DNA from: Paraburkholderia sp. CNPSo 3274
GTDB lineage: Bacteria > Pseudomonadota > Gammaproteobacteria > Burkholderiales > Burkholderiaceae
Assembly (NCBI RefSeq): GCF_024206475.1
Contig: NZ_JAMBPR010000007.1
Coordinates: forward strand, 62,001-126,000
DNA: 64,000 nucleotides
Direction: 5' to 3'
This document shows, in pieces, positions 56,037-64,000 of the stretch (positions within the stretch are counted from its first letter, which is position 1; every line of letters begins with the position of its first letter). Under the pieces are notes generated by a model, which worked only from the letters and a program-made list of their open reading frames with translations, ran no database searches and was not told where the DNA came from. The translations under genes and the position numbers were made by a program.

Positions 56037-57569
56037 TCACTCGTCGCCGAATCCTGCTTCGCTTCCTGCTTCGCCCTCCCCGTTGCGCAGCGCGTCGCCG
56101 AGGAGATTCGCGGCGGCCTCACCCGGCAGCGCCTCGACGTCGCGCAGCTTGCGGTTCATCGCTCGCGTGCGCACCTCCGCCGCCTCGATGGAACGCGTGA
56201 CCGTTTCGAGCTGCGACTTCGTGCGCGCGAGCACGTCGCCGAACTTGCCGAACTCCGTCTTCACCGCACCCAGCACCTGCCACACCTCACTCGAGCGGCG
56301 CTCGATCGCGAGCGTGCGGAAGCCCATCTGCAGGCTGTTGAGGAGCGCCGTGAGCGTGGTCGGACCCGCCACGCTCACGCGGTAGTCGCGCTGCAGGACA
56401 TCGGTCAAGCCCGGGCGGCGCAAGATTTCGGCGTAAAGTCCTTCGGTCGGCAGGAACAGCAGCGCGAAATCGGTCGTGTGCGGCGGCGCGACGTACTTCT
56501 CGGCGATGGTGCGCGCCTCCGCGCGGATGCGCACTTCGAGCGCGCGCCCGGCCTCCTCTATCGCGAGCACGTCCGCGCGCTCCTGCGCATCGATGAGACG
56601 CTCGTAGTCTTCGCGCGGGAATTTGGCGTCAATCGGCAGCCAGACCGGCTCGCCTTGTTCCGCACCGCCCACGCCACGTCCAGGCAGGCGAATCGCGAAT
56701 TCCACGCGCTCCGTGCTCCTGGGCACCGTCGCGACGTTCTTCGCGTACTGGTCGGCCGTGAGCATCTGTTCGAGCAGCGCTTCGAGCTGTACTTCGCCCC
56801 AGGTGCCGCGCGTTTTCACATTGGTGAGCACCTTCTTCAGGTCGCCCACGCCCGCGGCCAGCGTCTGCATCTCGCCAAGCCCGCGATGCACTTGCTCCAG
56901 CCGATCGGAAACGAGCTTGAACGATTCGCCGAGGCGCTGTTCGAGCGTGGCGTGCAGCTTCTCGTCGACAGTGCGGCGCATTTCCTCGAGCTTCGCCGCG
57001 TTGTTCGCTTCGATGTCTTTCAGGCGCTGTTCGAGCGTCGCGCGCACTTCGGCGAAGCGCCGGTCGTTGGCTTCGGTGAGTTGCCCGAACTGCTGCGTGA
57101 GCACCGAGCCGAAGTGACGCAGCGCGGCGCCCTGCTCGTCGCGCGCCTGCTGGGCCTGCTGGTGCAGGCTCTGGCGCACGGCGTCGAGCTGCTGCGTATT
57201 GGCCGCCGTGAGTTTGGCGAGCTGCTGGGCGAAACCGTCGATCTGGCTGTTCTGCACGGTCGCGATGCTGCCGAGCTGCGCCGCAAGCGCCTGCTGTACC
57301 TGCGCGAAGCCGCCTCCGAACTCGCTGCGCGAGCTCTGCGCCGTGCGCGCGATCTCGTTACGCAGCTCGCGCTCGACGCGTTCGGCCGCGCGCGCCTGCG
57401 TGTCGGTCGAGGCGGCGAGGCGGTCGCTCAGTTGATCGAGCGCGTCGAGCGTGGCCTCGGCTTCGCCGTCGCCATGGCCTTGGCGCGCGCGCAGCAACGC
57501 CACGAGCGTCGCGACCAACGCGATCGCCAGCGCAACGATCGCCAGCGACATGACTGCGAGCGGACTCAT
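56037..57569 (-). CDS. rmuC: DNA recombination protein RmuC
   Basis: Limits inversions and genome rearrangements; a nuclease-like protein of 510 residues. One N-terminal membrane helix (MSPLAVMSLAIVALAIALVAT), a long coiled coil (about residues 40-230, many Leu/Gln heptads) and the RmuC domain with FAIRLPGRG (near 290), PIDAKFPREDYERL (near 320) and LFLPTEGLYAEI (near 375) are seen. The start overlaps the hydroxyacid dehydrogenase stop (ATGA), so the two are co-translated. Confidence 0.94.
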   Translation of the reverse strand: MSPLAVMSLAIVALAIALVATLVALLRARQGHGDGEAEATLDALDQLSDRLAASTDTQARAAERVERELRNEIARTAQSSRSEFGGGFAQVQQALAAQLGSIATVQNSQIDGFAQQLAKLTAANTQQLDAVRQSLHQQAQQARDEQGAALRHFGSVLTQQFGQLTEANDRRFAEVRATLEQRLKDIEANNAAKLEEMRRTVDEKLHATLEQRLGESFKLVSDRLEQVHRGLGEMQTLAAGVGDLKKVLTNVKTRGTWGEVQLEALLEQMLTADQYAKNVATVPRSTERVEFAIRLPGRGVGGAEQGEPVWLPIDAKFPREDYERLIDAQERADVLAIEEAGRALEVRIRAEARTIAEKYVAPPHTTDFALLFLPTEGLYAEILRRPGLTDVLQRDYRVSVAGPTTLTALLNSLQMGFRTLAIERRSSEVWQVLGAVKTEFGKFGDVLARTKSQLETVTRSIEAAEVRTRAMNRKLRDVEALPGEAAANLLGDALRNGEGEAGSEAGFGDE

Positions 57570-58555
57570 GTACGCGCTTGCCCCAGCACAGCGGGGTTGA
57601 TCGGATTGGGCGGCTGCCCGGCGCGCGGACCCTCGCCGAGCGCAGCGATGAGATTGTCGGCGGCGAGGTTCGCCATGGCGCGGCGCGTGGCTTCGCTCGC
57701 ACTCGCGATGTGCGGCGTGAGCACGACGTTCTCCACTTCGAGCAGCGCCGGATGCACGCGCGGCTCGCCCTCGAACACGTCGAGGCCCGCCGCCGCGATC
57801 TGGCGCGTGCGCAGCGCGTGCGCAAGCGCCGCGTCGTCGACGATGCCGCCGCGCGCGATGTTGGTGAGCGTGGCCGTGGGCTTCATCAGCGCGAGTTCGG
57901 CTGCGCCGATCGCGTGATGGTTCTCCGCCGTATACGGCAGCACGAGCACGACGTGGTCGGCCTGCTCGAGCAGGGCTTCCTTCGACAGATATTTGGCGTT
58001 CAGCTCGCGCTCGATCTCAGGCGCGACGCGCGAACGGTTGTGATACACCACGCGCATATTGAAGCCGAGTGCACGGCGCGCGAGCGCCTGGCCGATACGG
58101 CCCATGCCGATCACGCCGAGCGTAGCGCCATAAATGTCCGAGCCGAGAAACGCGTCGAACGACCACTTGTCCCACTTGCCCGCGCGCAGGAAGTGCTCCG
58201 ATTCCGTCACGCGGCGCGCGGCTGCCATCATCAGTGCCCAGCCGAAGTCGGCCGTGGTTTCGTTGAGCACGTCGGGCGTGTTGGTGCCGAGCACATTGGC
58301 CGCGTTGAAGGCGGCCATGTCGAAGTTGTTGTAGCCCACGGCCATGTTCGACACCACGCGCAAGCGCGGCGCGGCGGCGAGCGTTGCGGCGCCGATCGGG
58401 TCGCCCGCGGTGAGCGCGCCGTCCTTGTCGGCGAGACGCTGGTGCAGCGCCTCGGGCGAAAGCGCCTCGTCGTTGTTCCAGTCCACGTCGAAATACTGCT
58501 TCAACCGATCGATCACGTCGGGAAAGATCGGGCGCGCCACGAGAATCTTTTGCAT
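57566..58555 (-). CDS. 2-hydroxyacid dehydrogenase (glyoxylate/hydroxypyruvate reductase type)
   Basis: A 329-residue D-isomer-specific NAD(P)H-dependent dehydrogenase. The cofactor loop is VIGMGRIGQALARRALG (near 150-166). The catalytic Arg is in NIARGG (near 238), the Glu in EGEPRVHP (near 267) and the His in LTPHIASAS (near 285). Sequence fits the glyoxylate reductase/gluconate 2-dehydrogenase branch; the true substrate cannot be fixed. It precedes rmuC with a 4-base overlap. Confidence 0.93.
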   Translation of the reverse strand: MQKILVARPIFPDVIDRLKQYFDVDWNNDEALSPEALHQRLADKDGALTAGDPIGAATLAAAPRLRVVSNMAVGYNNFDMAAFNAANVLGTNTPDVLNETTADFGWALMMAAARRVTESEHFLRAGKWDKWSFDAFLGSDIYGATLGVIGMGRIGQALARRALGFNMRVVYHNRSRVAPEIERELNAKYLSKEALLEQADHVVLVLPYTAENHHAIGAAELALMKPTATLTNIARGGIVDDAALAHALRTRQIAAAGLDVFEGEPRVHPALLEVENVVLTPHIASASEATRRAMANLAADNLIAALGEGPRAGQPPNPINPAVLGQART

Positions 58556-58660
58556 CGTTGCTCTCCACACGTCAGTCGTTATCCGTCATTGTTGCGCGTG
58601 ACGGGGCGCTCAGGGAAGTCTCGCGCGCCTTTCGCAAACCGGCTCGCAAGCGGCTTGCGG

Positions 58661-60097
58661 CTAGACGAAAAAGAGCCAGGTGGCCGCGAGAAAGACCGGC
58701 GCGAGCAGCACGCCCGACCAGCCAAGATAGCCGAAGAAGCCCGGCATGCGCACGCCGCGCGACTGCGCGATCGCCTTCACCATGAAGTTCGGCGCGTTGC
58801 CGATATAGGTGAGCGCGCCCATCCACACCGCGCCCGCCGAGATCGCGGCGAGCGTTTTCGCGCCGCCGGACATGAGCGCGTTGGCGTCGCCGCCCGCCAG
58901 ATTGAAGAACACGAGGTACGTGGGCGCGTTGTCGAGAAACGACGACAGGAGGCCCGTCGCCCAGAAGTACATCGCCTCGTTGGGGCGGCCCGGTGCGTCG
59001 TTCACGAAACGGATCAGCGCGGCGAACGCGCCCGCCTCGCCCGCGCGCAGCATCGCGATGACCGGGGTGATCGTCACGAAAATGCCCGCGAAGAGCTTGG
59101 CCACCTCGACGATCGGCGCCCACTCGAAATCGTTATCGGCGCGCGCCGCTTTCGACGTGAATGCGAGCGAAATGAGTGCGAGCGCAACGAGTCCTCCATC
59201 GCGCACGAGGTTCTGCAACTGCAGGTGCGCGCCCGCGACCTCGAAAACGATACCCGGACGCCACACGCCGCTCATCAGCACGAGCGCGATGAGCAGAGCG
59301 AGCAGCACGAAATTCGCCTTGCCGCCAATGGAGAGCGCGACTGTGTCCGGCGTCGGGTCGAGCGAAGCGGCGCACACTTCCCCGGCACGGCTGAAGTACC
59401 AACTATCGAACGCGTAGAACACCGCGAGCAGCACGCCACAAACGAAGAGCATCGGCAGCGCGAGATGCTGCGCAGTCCAGAAGAATCTCACGCCGTTGAG
59501 AAAACCGAGGAAAAGCGGCGGATCTCCGAGCGGCGTGAGCAGACCGCCCGCGTTCGCGACGAGAAAGATGAAGAACACGACCACGTGTACGTTGTGCCGG
59601 CGGTTGTCGTTCGCGCGCAGGAGCGGCCGGATCAGCAGCATCGCCGCGCCCGTCGTGCCCATCACGCTCGCGAGCACGGTGCCTAGCGCGAGGATCGCCG
59701 TGTTCATGCGCGGCGATCCGCGCAGATTCCCGTACACACAAATGCCGCCCGCGATCGTATAGAGCGCGCCGAGCAACGCGATGAAGGGGAGATATTCGTC
59801 GACGACTGCGTGCACGAAGAGCGGATACGTCACGCCAAAACCATGCGTGGCCGCAAACGGCACCAGGAACGCGAGCGCCCAGGCCGCCGAAATCTTGCCG
59901 AAGTGGTGATGCCAGAACGTGGCCGCGAACATTGGGAAGAACGCGATCGAAAGCAGCATGCCGGCGAACGGCAGCGCCCAGGCGGCGCTGAGCGATGCTG
60001 CGTCGAAGGCCGCCGCGTGTGCGTTCGTGCTGAAGAGCGTCAGTGCGGCGAAGAGCGTCCCCGCGCAAGCGCTCGCCGTGTTGCGCCTACGCGCCAT
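58661..60097 (-). CDS. CitMHS/NhaD-type membrane transporter
   Basis: A 478-residue ion transporter of the IT superfamily with about 12 membrane segments; annotated in relatives as a sodium:proton antiporter or putative citrate transporter. It starts with a signal-like helix. The conserved reentrant-loop type stretches are LVANAGGLLTPLGDPPLFLG (near 185-204) and SSFLDNAPTYLVFFNLAGG (near 390-408). The start lies inside the end of lutC (11-base overlap), so the two are linked. Substrate cannot be fixed by sequence. Confidence 0.85.
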   Translation of the reverse strand: MARRRNTASACAGTLFAALTLFSTNAHAAAFDAASLSAAWALPFAGMLLSIAFFPMFAATFWHHHFGKISAAWALAFLVPFAATHGFGVTYPLFVHAVVDEYLPFIALLGALYTIAGGICVYGNLRGSPRMNTAILALGTVLASVMGTTGAAMLLIRPLLRANDNRRHNVHVVVFFIFLVANAGGLLTPLGDPPLFLGFLNGVRFFWTAQHLALPMLFVCGVLLAVFYAFDSWYFSRAGEVCAASLDPTPDTVALSIGGKANFVLLALLIALVLMSGVWRPGIVFEVAGAHLQLQNLVRDGGLVALALISLAFTSKAARADNDFEWAPIVEVAKLFAGIFVTITPVIAMLRAGEAGAFAALIRFVNDAPGRPNEAMYFWATGLLSSFLDNAPTYLVFFNLAGGDANALMSGGAKTLAAISAGAVWMGALTYIGNAPNFMVKAIAQSRGVRMPGFFGYLGWSGVLLAPVFLAATWLFFV

Positions 60098-60749
60098 GCA
60101 CGACGATCACATGCACGCGATACGGCCCGTGTGCGCCAAGAATGATGGTCTGCTCGATGTCGCCGGTGCGCGAAGGCCCCGAAACGAAGTTGACCGCGCG
60201 CGGCAGCTCTCCACGTTCGGCGCGCATGAGCGCGAAGGCATCCTCGTGGCCCGCGACGATGCGCGAAGCGGGCACGACGGCGATGTGCGTTTCGGGCAGC
60301 AGCGCGCCTGAGGCCCACGTCTGGGGGCTGGAGAGCAGGACCAGTGTGCCGGTTTCGGCCGTGGCGCAAAAGCAGCCCGTGAGGCCGACGAGATCGCGAT
60401 CTTCGGGCTTGCGGAATTGAACGGCGAGACCCGCGCCGGCCCAGTCGAACGTTTCGAGCGTTTGCCACGCGACGGCCTGCATCGGCAAGCTGCGCTCGGC
60501 GAGATAACGCTGCGCGGCGGCGGGTACGTCGGCAATCTGCTGGACTTCGTCGACGGTGCTCGACATCTTGCGCGCCTCGCCAACGAAGCGCGCGACGAGA
60601 TCGCCTTCCAGCGGCGGGCGCGGACCCTCGGGATGACGCGCGAGGTAGTCGGCCACGGCTTGCCGCTCGTGCGCCGCGGGCGTGGCCTCGCGTCCCTGCG
60701 CCGCGCGAATGCGCGCGAGTATGCTGCGGCGGGCGGCCGTCGTGTCCAT
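60087..60749 (-). CDS. lutC: LutC/LUD-domain protein
   Basis: A 220-residue LUD-domain protein. LutC is a part of the LutABC iron-sulfur L-lactate oxidation system; it has FVSGPSRTGDIEQTIILGAHGP (about residues 185-206), GCFCATAETGTLVLLSS (near 122-138) and an N-terminal helix with RRSILARIRAAQG. No lutA or lutB is in the window: the next gene upstream is pncB. Overlap with the transporter gene downstream suggests that they work together. Start at 60749. Confidence 0.85.
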   Translation of the reverse strand: MDTTAARRSILARIRAAQGREATPAAHERQAVADYLARHPEGPRPPLEGDLVARFVGEARKMSSTVDEVQQIADVPAAAQRYLAERSLPMQAVAWQTLETFDWAGAGLAVQFRKPEDRDLVGLTGCFCATAETGTLVLLSSPQTWASGALLPETHIAVVPASRIVAGHEDAFALMRAERGELPRAVNFVSGPSRTGDIEQTIILGAHGPYRVHVIVVHGA

Positions 60750-60854
60750 GAACGTCCTCGTCAGATGAAGAAAGGCGACGCGCCGATTATACCGGGGCGT
60801 CGCCTGCGATCTGCGGGTCTCGTGTGCGCGTTTTTCAGCCGTTTTTTCAGCCGC

Positions 60855-62057
60855 TTATTTGCCCGCGCACTCTTCCTCCACGGGCTGCTCGATGCCGAAC
60901 ACCTGGCGCAGATAGGCGAGATAGGCCTTGTCGTCGCACATGTTCTTGCCCGGCGAATCGGAGAGCTTGGCGACGGGCTGACCGTTGCAGCGGACCATCT
61001 TGATGACGATCTGCAGCGGCTGATAGCCCAGGTCGTTGGTGAGATTCGTGCCCACGCCGAACGCGAGGCGGCAGCGGTCGCCGAAACGCTCGTACAGGCG
61101 CAGCACCTTGGGAATGTCGAGCGCGTCCGAGAAGATCATCGTCTTCGTGCGCGAATCGCAGCGGTTGTCCTCGTAGTGCTTGAGCAGCCGCTCGCCCCAC
61201 TCGAACGGATCGCCCGAGTCGTGCCGCGCGCCGTCGAAGAGCTTGCAGAAGTACATGTCGAAGTCGCGCAGAAAGGCCTGCATGCCGTAGACGTCCGAGA
61301 GCGCAATGCCCAGGTCGCCGCGGTATTCCTTCGCCCACATCTCGAAGCCGAAGATTTGCGAGTCGCGCAGACGCGGCCCGAGCGCCTGGCACGCCTGCAG
61401 GTACTCATGCGCCATCGTGCCGAGCGGCGTGAGATTGTGCTTCATCGCGTAGTAGACGTTGCTCGTGCCGGTGAACTGCTCGCCGAGATCGTCCTTGAGC
61501 GTGAGGATCACCTCCTCGTGCCAGCGCTTCGAGAAGCGGCGGCGCGTGCCGTAGTCGGCGATCTTGCAGTCGGCGAATTCGGGCTTCGCGCCGAGCAGCT
61601 CGATCTTGTGGCGCAGGCGCTCGCGCCCCTCCTCGTACTGCGGATGATGCTGCGTATTGCGGAAATACACCTCGTTGACGATGGCGAGCACCGGGATCTC
61701 AAAGAGGATCGTGTGCAGCCACGGCCCCTTGATCTCGATGTCGATCTCGCCATTGCCTTTGGGCGACGCCGTGACCGAGATGTACTTTTCGTTGAGGTGA
61801 AAGAGCGCGAGAAAGTCGATGAAGTCGCTCTTGATGAAGCGCATCTTGCGCAGGTAGTCGAGCTCGGTCTCGGCGAAGCGCAACCTGCACAGCTTCTGGA
61901 TCTCGCTGCGGATCTCGTCGACGTAGGGCACGAGATCGACGTTCGGCGTGCGGCAGCGGAAACGGTATTCCACATTGGCCGCGGGGAAATGATGCAGCAC
62001 CACCTGCATCATGGTGAATTTGTAGAGATCGGTATCGAGCAGCGAAGTAATGATCAT
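60855..62057 (-). CDS. pncB: Nicotinate phosphoribosyltransferase
   Basis: Makes nicotinate mononucleotide in the NAD salvage pathway, ATP-dependent. It is 400 residues with [14 protein letters not shown] (residues 5-18), [21 protein letters not shown] (near 208-228; the conserved His for phosphorylation is in this region), and a [19 protein letters not shown] block near 350. Start 62057 (MIITSLLD) is the family start; a frame running further upstream is not needed. It is divergent from fdxA across 326 bp. Confidence 0.96.
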   Translation of the reverse strand: MIITSLLDTDLYKFTMMQVVLHHFPAANVEYRFRCRTPNVDLVPYVDEIRSEIQKLCRLRFAETELDYLRKMRFIKSDFIDFLALFHLNEKYISVTASPKGNGEIDIEIKGPWLHTILFEIPVLAIVNEVYFRNTQHHPQYEEGRERLRHKIELLGAKPEFADCKIADYGTRRRFSKRWHEEVILTLKDDLGEQFTGTSNVYYAMKHNLTPLGTMAHEYLQACQALGPRLRDSQIFGFEMWAKEYRGDLGIALSDVYGMQAFLRDFDMYFCKLFDGARHDSGDPFEWGERLLKHYEDNRCDSRTKTMIFSDALDIPKVLRLYERFGDRCRLAFGVGTNLTNDLGYQPLQIVIKMVRCNGQPVAKLSDSPGKNMCDDKAYLAYLRQVFGIEQPVEEECAGK

Positions 62058-62383
62058 GATGGGCCAGCCGGACTGCAATCGGATAGCGCCCGCGAAGCGG
62101 GAACCGGACACGCTGCCGGGCAGATGCCCCGCAGCGGCTCCGGGCGGCAGGCGCCAGCGGTGCGCCCATGTTACCCGAATGCCTGCGCGCGCCGCGTGCC
62201 CGCCGGCACGGCCCCTCGCGCGCAAGGGGTAAAACGTTGCGGATCACCCTATCTTATAAACTAATCACGAAACGATCTAAGGACGGTTGTGGGCCTGTGG
62301 TTGGGGTAATTCCTCATCAGTTACAATACCGCTTTTGGCGAATCGCCATCCCCCGATACAAAAAGCTTGCAGGAGCTGCCTGA
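62058..62383. other. Divergent intergenic region between pncB and fdxA
   Basis: No gene is supported in these 326 bp. A possible fdxA promoter has TTGGGG (62301-62306), 15 bases and TACAAT (62322-62327), then a 50-base leader with an AGGAG site. The pncB promoter could not be placed. Confidence 0.4.
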
Positions 62384-62707
62384 ATGACTCACGTTGTGAC
62401 CGAAAGCTGCATCAAGTGCCGCTATACCGACTGCGTCGATGTGTGCCCGGTGGACTGCTTTCGCGAAGGTCCCAACTTCCTCGCGATCGACCCGGACGAG
62501 TGCATCGACTGCGCCGTGTGCGTTGCCGAGTGCCCGGTGAATGCCATTTACGCCGAGGAAGACGTGCCTGGCGACCAGCAATCGTTCATCGAACTGAACG
62601 CCGACCTCGCGAAGGGCTGGCCGAGCATCACCAAGACCAAGGCCCCGCTGCCGGAAGCCGACGAATTCAAGGACGTGAAGGACAAGCTCGCGCTGCTCGC
62701 ACGCTAA
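62384..62707 (+). CDS. fdxA: 7Fe ferredoxin FdxA
   Basis: A 107-residue ferredoxin with one [3Fe-4S] and one [4Fe-4S] cluster. The cysteines are in [20 protein letters not shown] (near residues 8-27) and [13 protein letters not shown] (near 39-51). The tail continues with [23 protein letters not shown], typical for the FdxA type, ending in LALLAR. It has an AGGAG-type site at the start. Its redox partners are not in the window. tRNA-Asn genes follow. Confidence 0.97.
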   Translation: MTHVVTESCIKCRYTDCVDVCPVDCFREGPNFLAIDPDECIDCAVCVAECPVNAIYAEEDVPGDQQSFIELNADLAKGWPSITKTKAPLPEADEFKDVKDKLALLAR

Positions 62708-62802
62708 CCGCGCGCTGATCGCTTGTTCGGGGTGTCGCCCCGTCGCATTTGTGGACAGTCCCTCGCGCAGCGGATTGCTCCTAAACAGATCGCGACAGGG
62801 TA

Positions 62803-62831
62803 TTGACAGGCCCAGCCAGACCCCATAGAAT
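62803..62831 (+). promoter_or_regulatory. Sigma-70 promoter of the tRNA-Asn pair
   Basis: A perfect TTGACA -35 box (62803-62808), 17 bases and a TAGAAT -10 box (62826-62831) lie before the first tRNA-Asn; the start near 62838 gives a leader of about 15 bases before the mature end at 62853. Confidence 0.8.
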
Positions 62832-62852
62832 CTCGTTCTCTGCTTTTGTTGA

Positions 62853-62928
62853 TCCCCGATAGCTCAGTCGGTAGAGCGCCGGACTGTTAATCCGTAGGTC
62901 CCTGGTTCGAGCCCAGGTCGGGGAGCCA
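62853..62928 (+). tRNA. tRNA-Asn(GTT), copy 1
   Basis: A 76-base cloverleaf with acceptor TCCCCGA/TCGGGGA, encoded CCA and anticodon loop CTGTTAA (GTT). Identical to copy 2. A terminator follows it. Confidence 0.97.
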
Positions 62929-62941
62929 AGATTCGCAAAAG

Positions 62942-62979
62942 CCCGTTCGTGTTGATCACAGCGCACAACGGGTTTTTTT
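62942..62979 (+). terminator. Terminator after tRNA-Asn copy 1
   Basis: A short stem (CCCGTT with AACGGG, with a possible inner GTG/CAC pairing) followed by a run of seven T. It suggests that the two tRNA-Asn copies are partly separate transcripts. Confidence 0.7.
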
Positions 62980-63010
62980 ATGACGTAAAGCGTTGTAGCT
63001 GTACTGCTGT

Positions 63011-63086
63011 TCCCCGATAGCTCAGTCGGTAGAGCGCCGGACTGTTAATCCGTAGGTCCCTGGTTCGAGCCCAGGTCGGGGAGCCA
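63011..63086 (+). tRNA. tRNA-Asn(GTT), copy 2
   Basis: A 76-base cloverleaf, sequence identical to copy 1 over its whole length, 82 bases downstream of it. Encoded CCA, anticodon GTT. It has no clear promoter of its own. Confidence 0.97.
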
Positions 63087-63094
63087 AAATATCG

Positions 63095-63126
63095 AGGGGT
63101 TGCGTGTTTGCACGCAACCCCTTTTT
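63095..63126 (+). terminator. Terminator after tRNA-Asn copy 2
   Basis: Perfect 12-bp stem (63095-63106 with 63111-63122) around TTTG, ending in T5. Confidence 0.85.
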
Positions 63127-63193
63127 CTTTTGGTGCGCGCGTTGGCACGCCGCCCTCCCCGATAATGTCGCTTCGTCATCTTCGGGAATCCGC

Positions 63194-63685
63194 ATGAAAA
63201 CCACCCGCCTTGCCGCTCGCCTCGCGCGCCCACTCCTCGCCTGCGCAAGCCTCGTCGCCTTCGCCGCCGCCCACGCCGAGCAGATCGGCAGCGTGAACAC
63301 CAACTTCCGTGTGACCGGCTCGGACAAGGTCGTTGTCGAGGCCTACGACGATCCGCAGGTACAAGGCATCACCTGCTACGTCTCTCGCGCACGCACGGGC
63401 GGCGTGAAGGGCACGCTCGGCATTGCGGAAGATCCGACCGAGGCATCGATCGCGTGCCGGCAGGTCGGGCCGATCTCGTTCGCAGGTCCACTCAAACAGC
63501 AGGCCGACGTCTTCAACGAGCGCATGTCGCTCCTCTTCAAGACGTTGCACGTCGTGCGCGTGGTCGACGCGAAGCGCAACGCGCTCGTGTATCTGACCTA
63601 CAGCGACCGCGTGGTGAGCGGCAGCGCCAAGAACAGCGTCTCGGCCGTGCCGGTGCCGGCGGGCACGACGATTCCGCTGCGCTAA
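63194..63685 (+). CDS. creA: CreA family periplasmic protein
   Basis: A 163-residue secreted protein of unknown function, named from the E. coli creABCD locus although creBC are absent here. The signal peptide ends near AAAHAEQ (residue 29). The mature part starts [11 protein letters not shown] and has [23 protein letters not shown] (near 48-70), the typical CreA block, with a Cys pair (near 61 and 88). Start 63194 fits the signal peptide. It is a single gene after the tRNA-Asn terminator. Confidence 0.9.
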   Translation: MKTTRLAARLARPLLACASLVAFAAAHAEQIGSVNTNFRVTGSDKVVVEAYDDPQVQGITCYVSRARTGGVKGTLGIAEDPTEASIACRQVGPISFAGPLKQQADVFNERMSLLFKTLHVVRVVDAKRNALVYLTYSDRVVSGSAKNSVSAVPVPAGTTIPLR

Positions 63686-63714
63686 ACTGGGGATCTGTGC
63701 AGGATCCCTTCACC

Positions 63715-64000
63715 ATGACCGATTCCCGTTTTCGAGACTCCGCCCGCTACTGGCGCACGCCGCTTCTGCCCGGCGCGGATCTCGTCACGGCCGAATACAA
63801 CGCGCATACGTTCGCGCCCCACTGGCACGAGGCCTACACGATCCCCGTGATCGAGGGCGGCGCGGAATGCTTTCGCTATCGCGGAACGCAGCATGTCGCC
63901 GGAACGGGCAGCGTTCCGGTCATCAACCCCGGCGAGTTGCACACGGGCTCGCGCGCCGTCGAAGAAGGCTGGAGCTATCGGGTCATGTACGTGCCGATCG
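63715..64000 (+). CDS. AraC-family transcriptional regulator, N-terminal part
   Basis: Only the first 95 residues are in the window. They form the cupin-type sensing domain of an AraC regulator: YNAHTFAPHWHEAYTIPVIEGG (about residues 28-49), the YRGTQHVAGTGSVPVINPGELHTG stretch (near 54-77) and WSYRVMYVP at the edge. The C-terminal helix-turn-helix is not in the window. It starts 29 bp after creA on the same strand; its target is unknown. Confidence 0.85.
   Translation, partial: MTDSRFRDSARYWRTPLLPGADLVTAEYNAHTFAPHWHEAYTIPVIEGGAECFRYRGTQHVAGTGSVPVINPGELHTGSRAVEEGWSYRVMYVPI

Overview
The window is a 64 kb piece of a GC-rich (about 65%) betaproteobacterial chromosome. Gene order, protein sequences and leader/tail peculiarities fit the family Burkholderiaceae (Burkholderia/Paraburkholderia/Caballeronia group). 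It is core genome: almost every gene is a recognisable housekeeping or envelope gene. I see no insertion sequence, prophage, CRISPR array, integrase or toxin island. Long antisense open frames are common because of codon-position GC bias and are not genes.

Layout. (1) 1-2.7 kb: gloB (cut by the window edge), a YafS-like methyltransferase, rnhA, dnaQ and tRNA-Val(CAC), an order close to that of E. coli. (2) 2.8-10.8 kb: two membrane proteins, a GT4 glycosyltransferase, an MsbA-type ABC exporter and the trehalose pair otsA/otsB. (3) 11-14.1 kb: a copper delivery set for cytochrome oxidase (SCO lipoprotein, PCu(A)C chaperone, CtaG-type membrane protein), an ElaA acetyltransferase and a DUF2164 protein. 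(4) 14.2-17.8 kb: uvrC-pgsA with two tRNA-Gly and one tRNA-Cys. (5) 18-22.1 kb: earP-efp (EF-P arginine rhamnosylation), a CsbD stress protein behind a candidate sigma-54 promoter, and an NtrC-type sigma-54 activator.

(6) 22.2-42.6 kb: 23 genes all on the minus strand. In transcription order they are yceD-rpmF-plsX-fabH-fabD-fabG-acpP-fabF-(YgfX-like membrane protein)-rpoE-rseA-rseB-mucD-glutaredoxin-lepA-lepB-rnc-era-recO-pdxJ-acpS-nagZ, that is fatty-acid synthesis, sigma-E envelope stress, protein export, RNA/ribosome maturation and cofactor synthesis in one run. Strong internal terminators after rpmF and after acpP show it is not a single transcript.

(7) 43-47.7 kb: maf (YceF type) and an RsmI-like methyltransferase, facing sppA-Rieske-HAD phosphatase-rluC. 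(8) 47.7-51.8 kb: a leader region of nearly 0.9 kb, then rne with a large low-complexity scaffold tail. (9) 51.9-56 kb: molybdenum cofactor genes moaA-mobA-moeA, a small two-helix membrane protein and a GNAT acetyltransferase. (10) 56-62.1 kb: rmuC, a 2-hydroxyacid dehydrogenase, a CitMHS/NhaD-type transporter with an orphan lutC, and pncB. (11) 62.4-64 kb: ferredoxin fdxA, two tandem tRNA-Asn(GTT), creA and the start of an AraC-type regulator cut by the window edge.

No clearly new multi-gene system is visible. The best leads for follow-up are the candidate sigma-54 promoter of csbD next to an orphan sigma-54 activator, the very long rne leader and its scaffold tail, the lutC-transporter pair without lutA/lutB, the small unrecognised membrane proteins, and lineage-specific disordered extensions on RecO, RNase III and UvrC.
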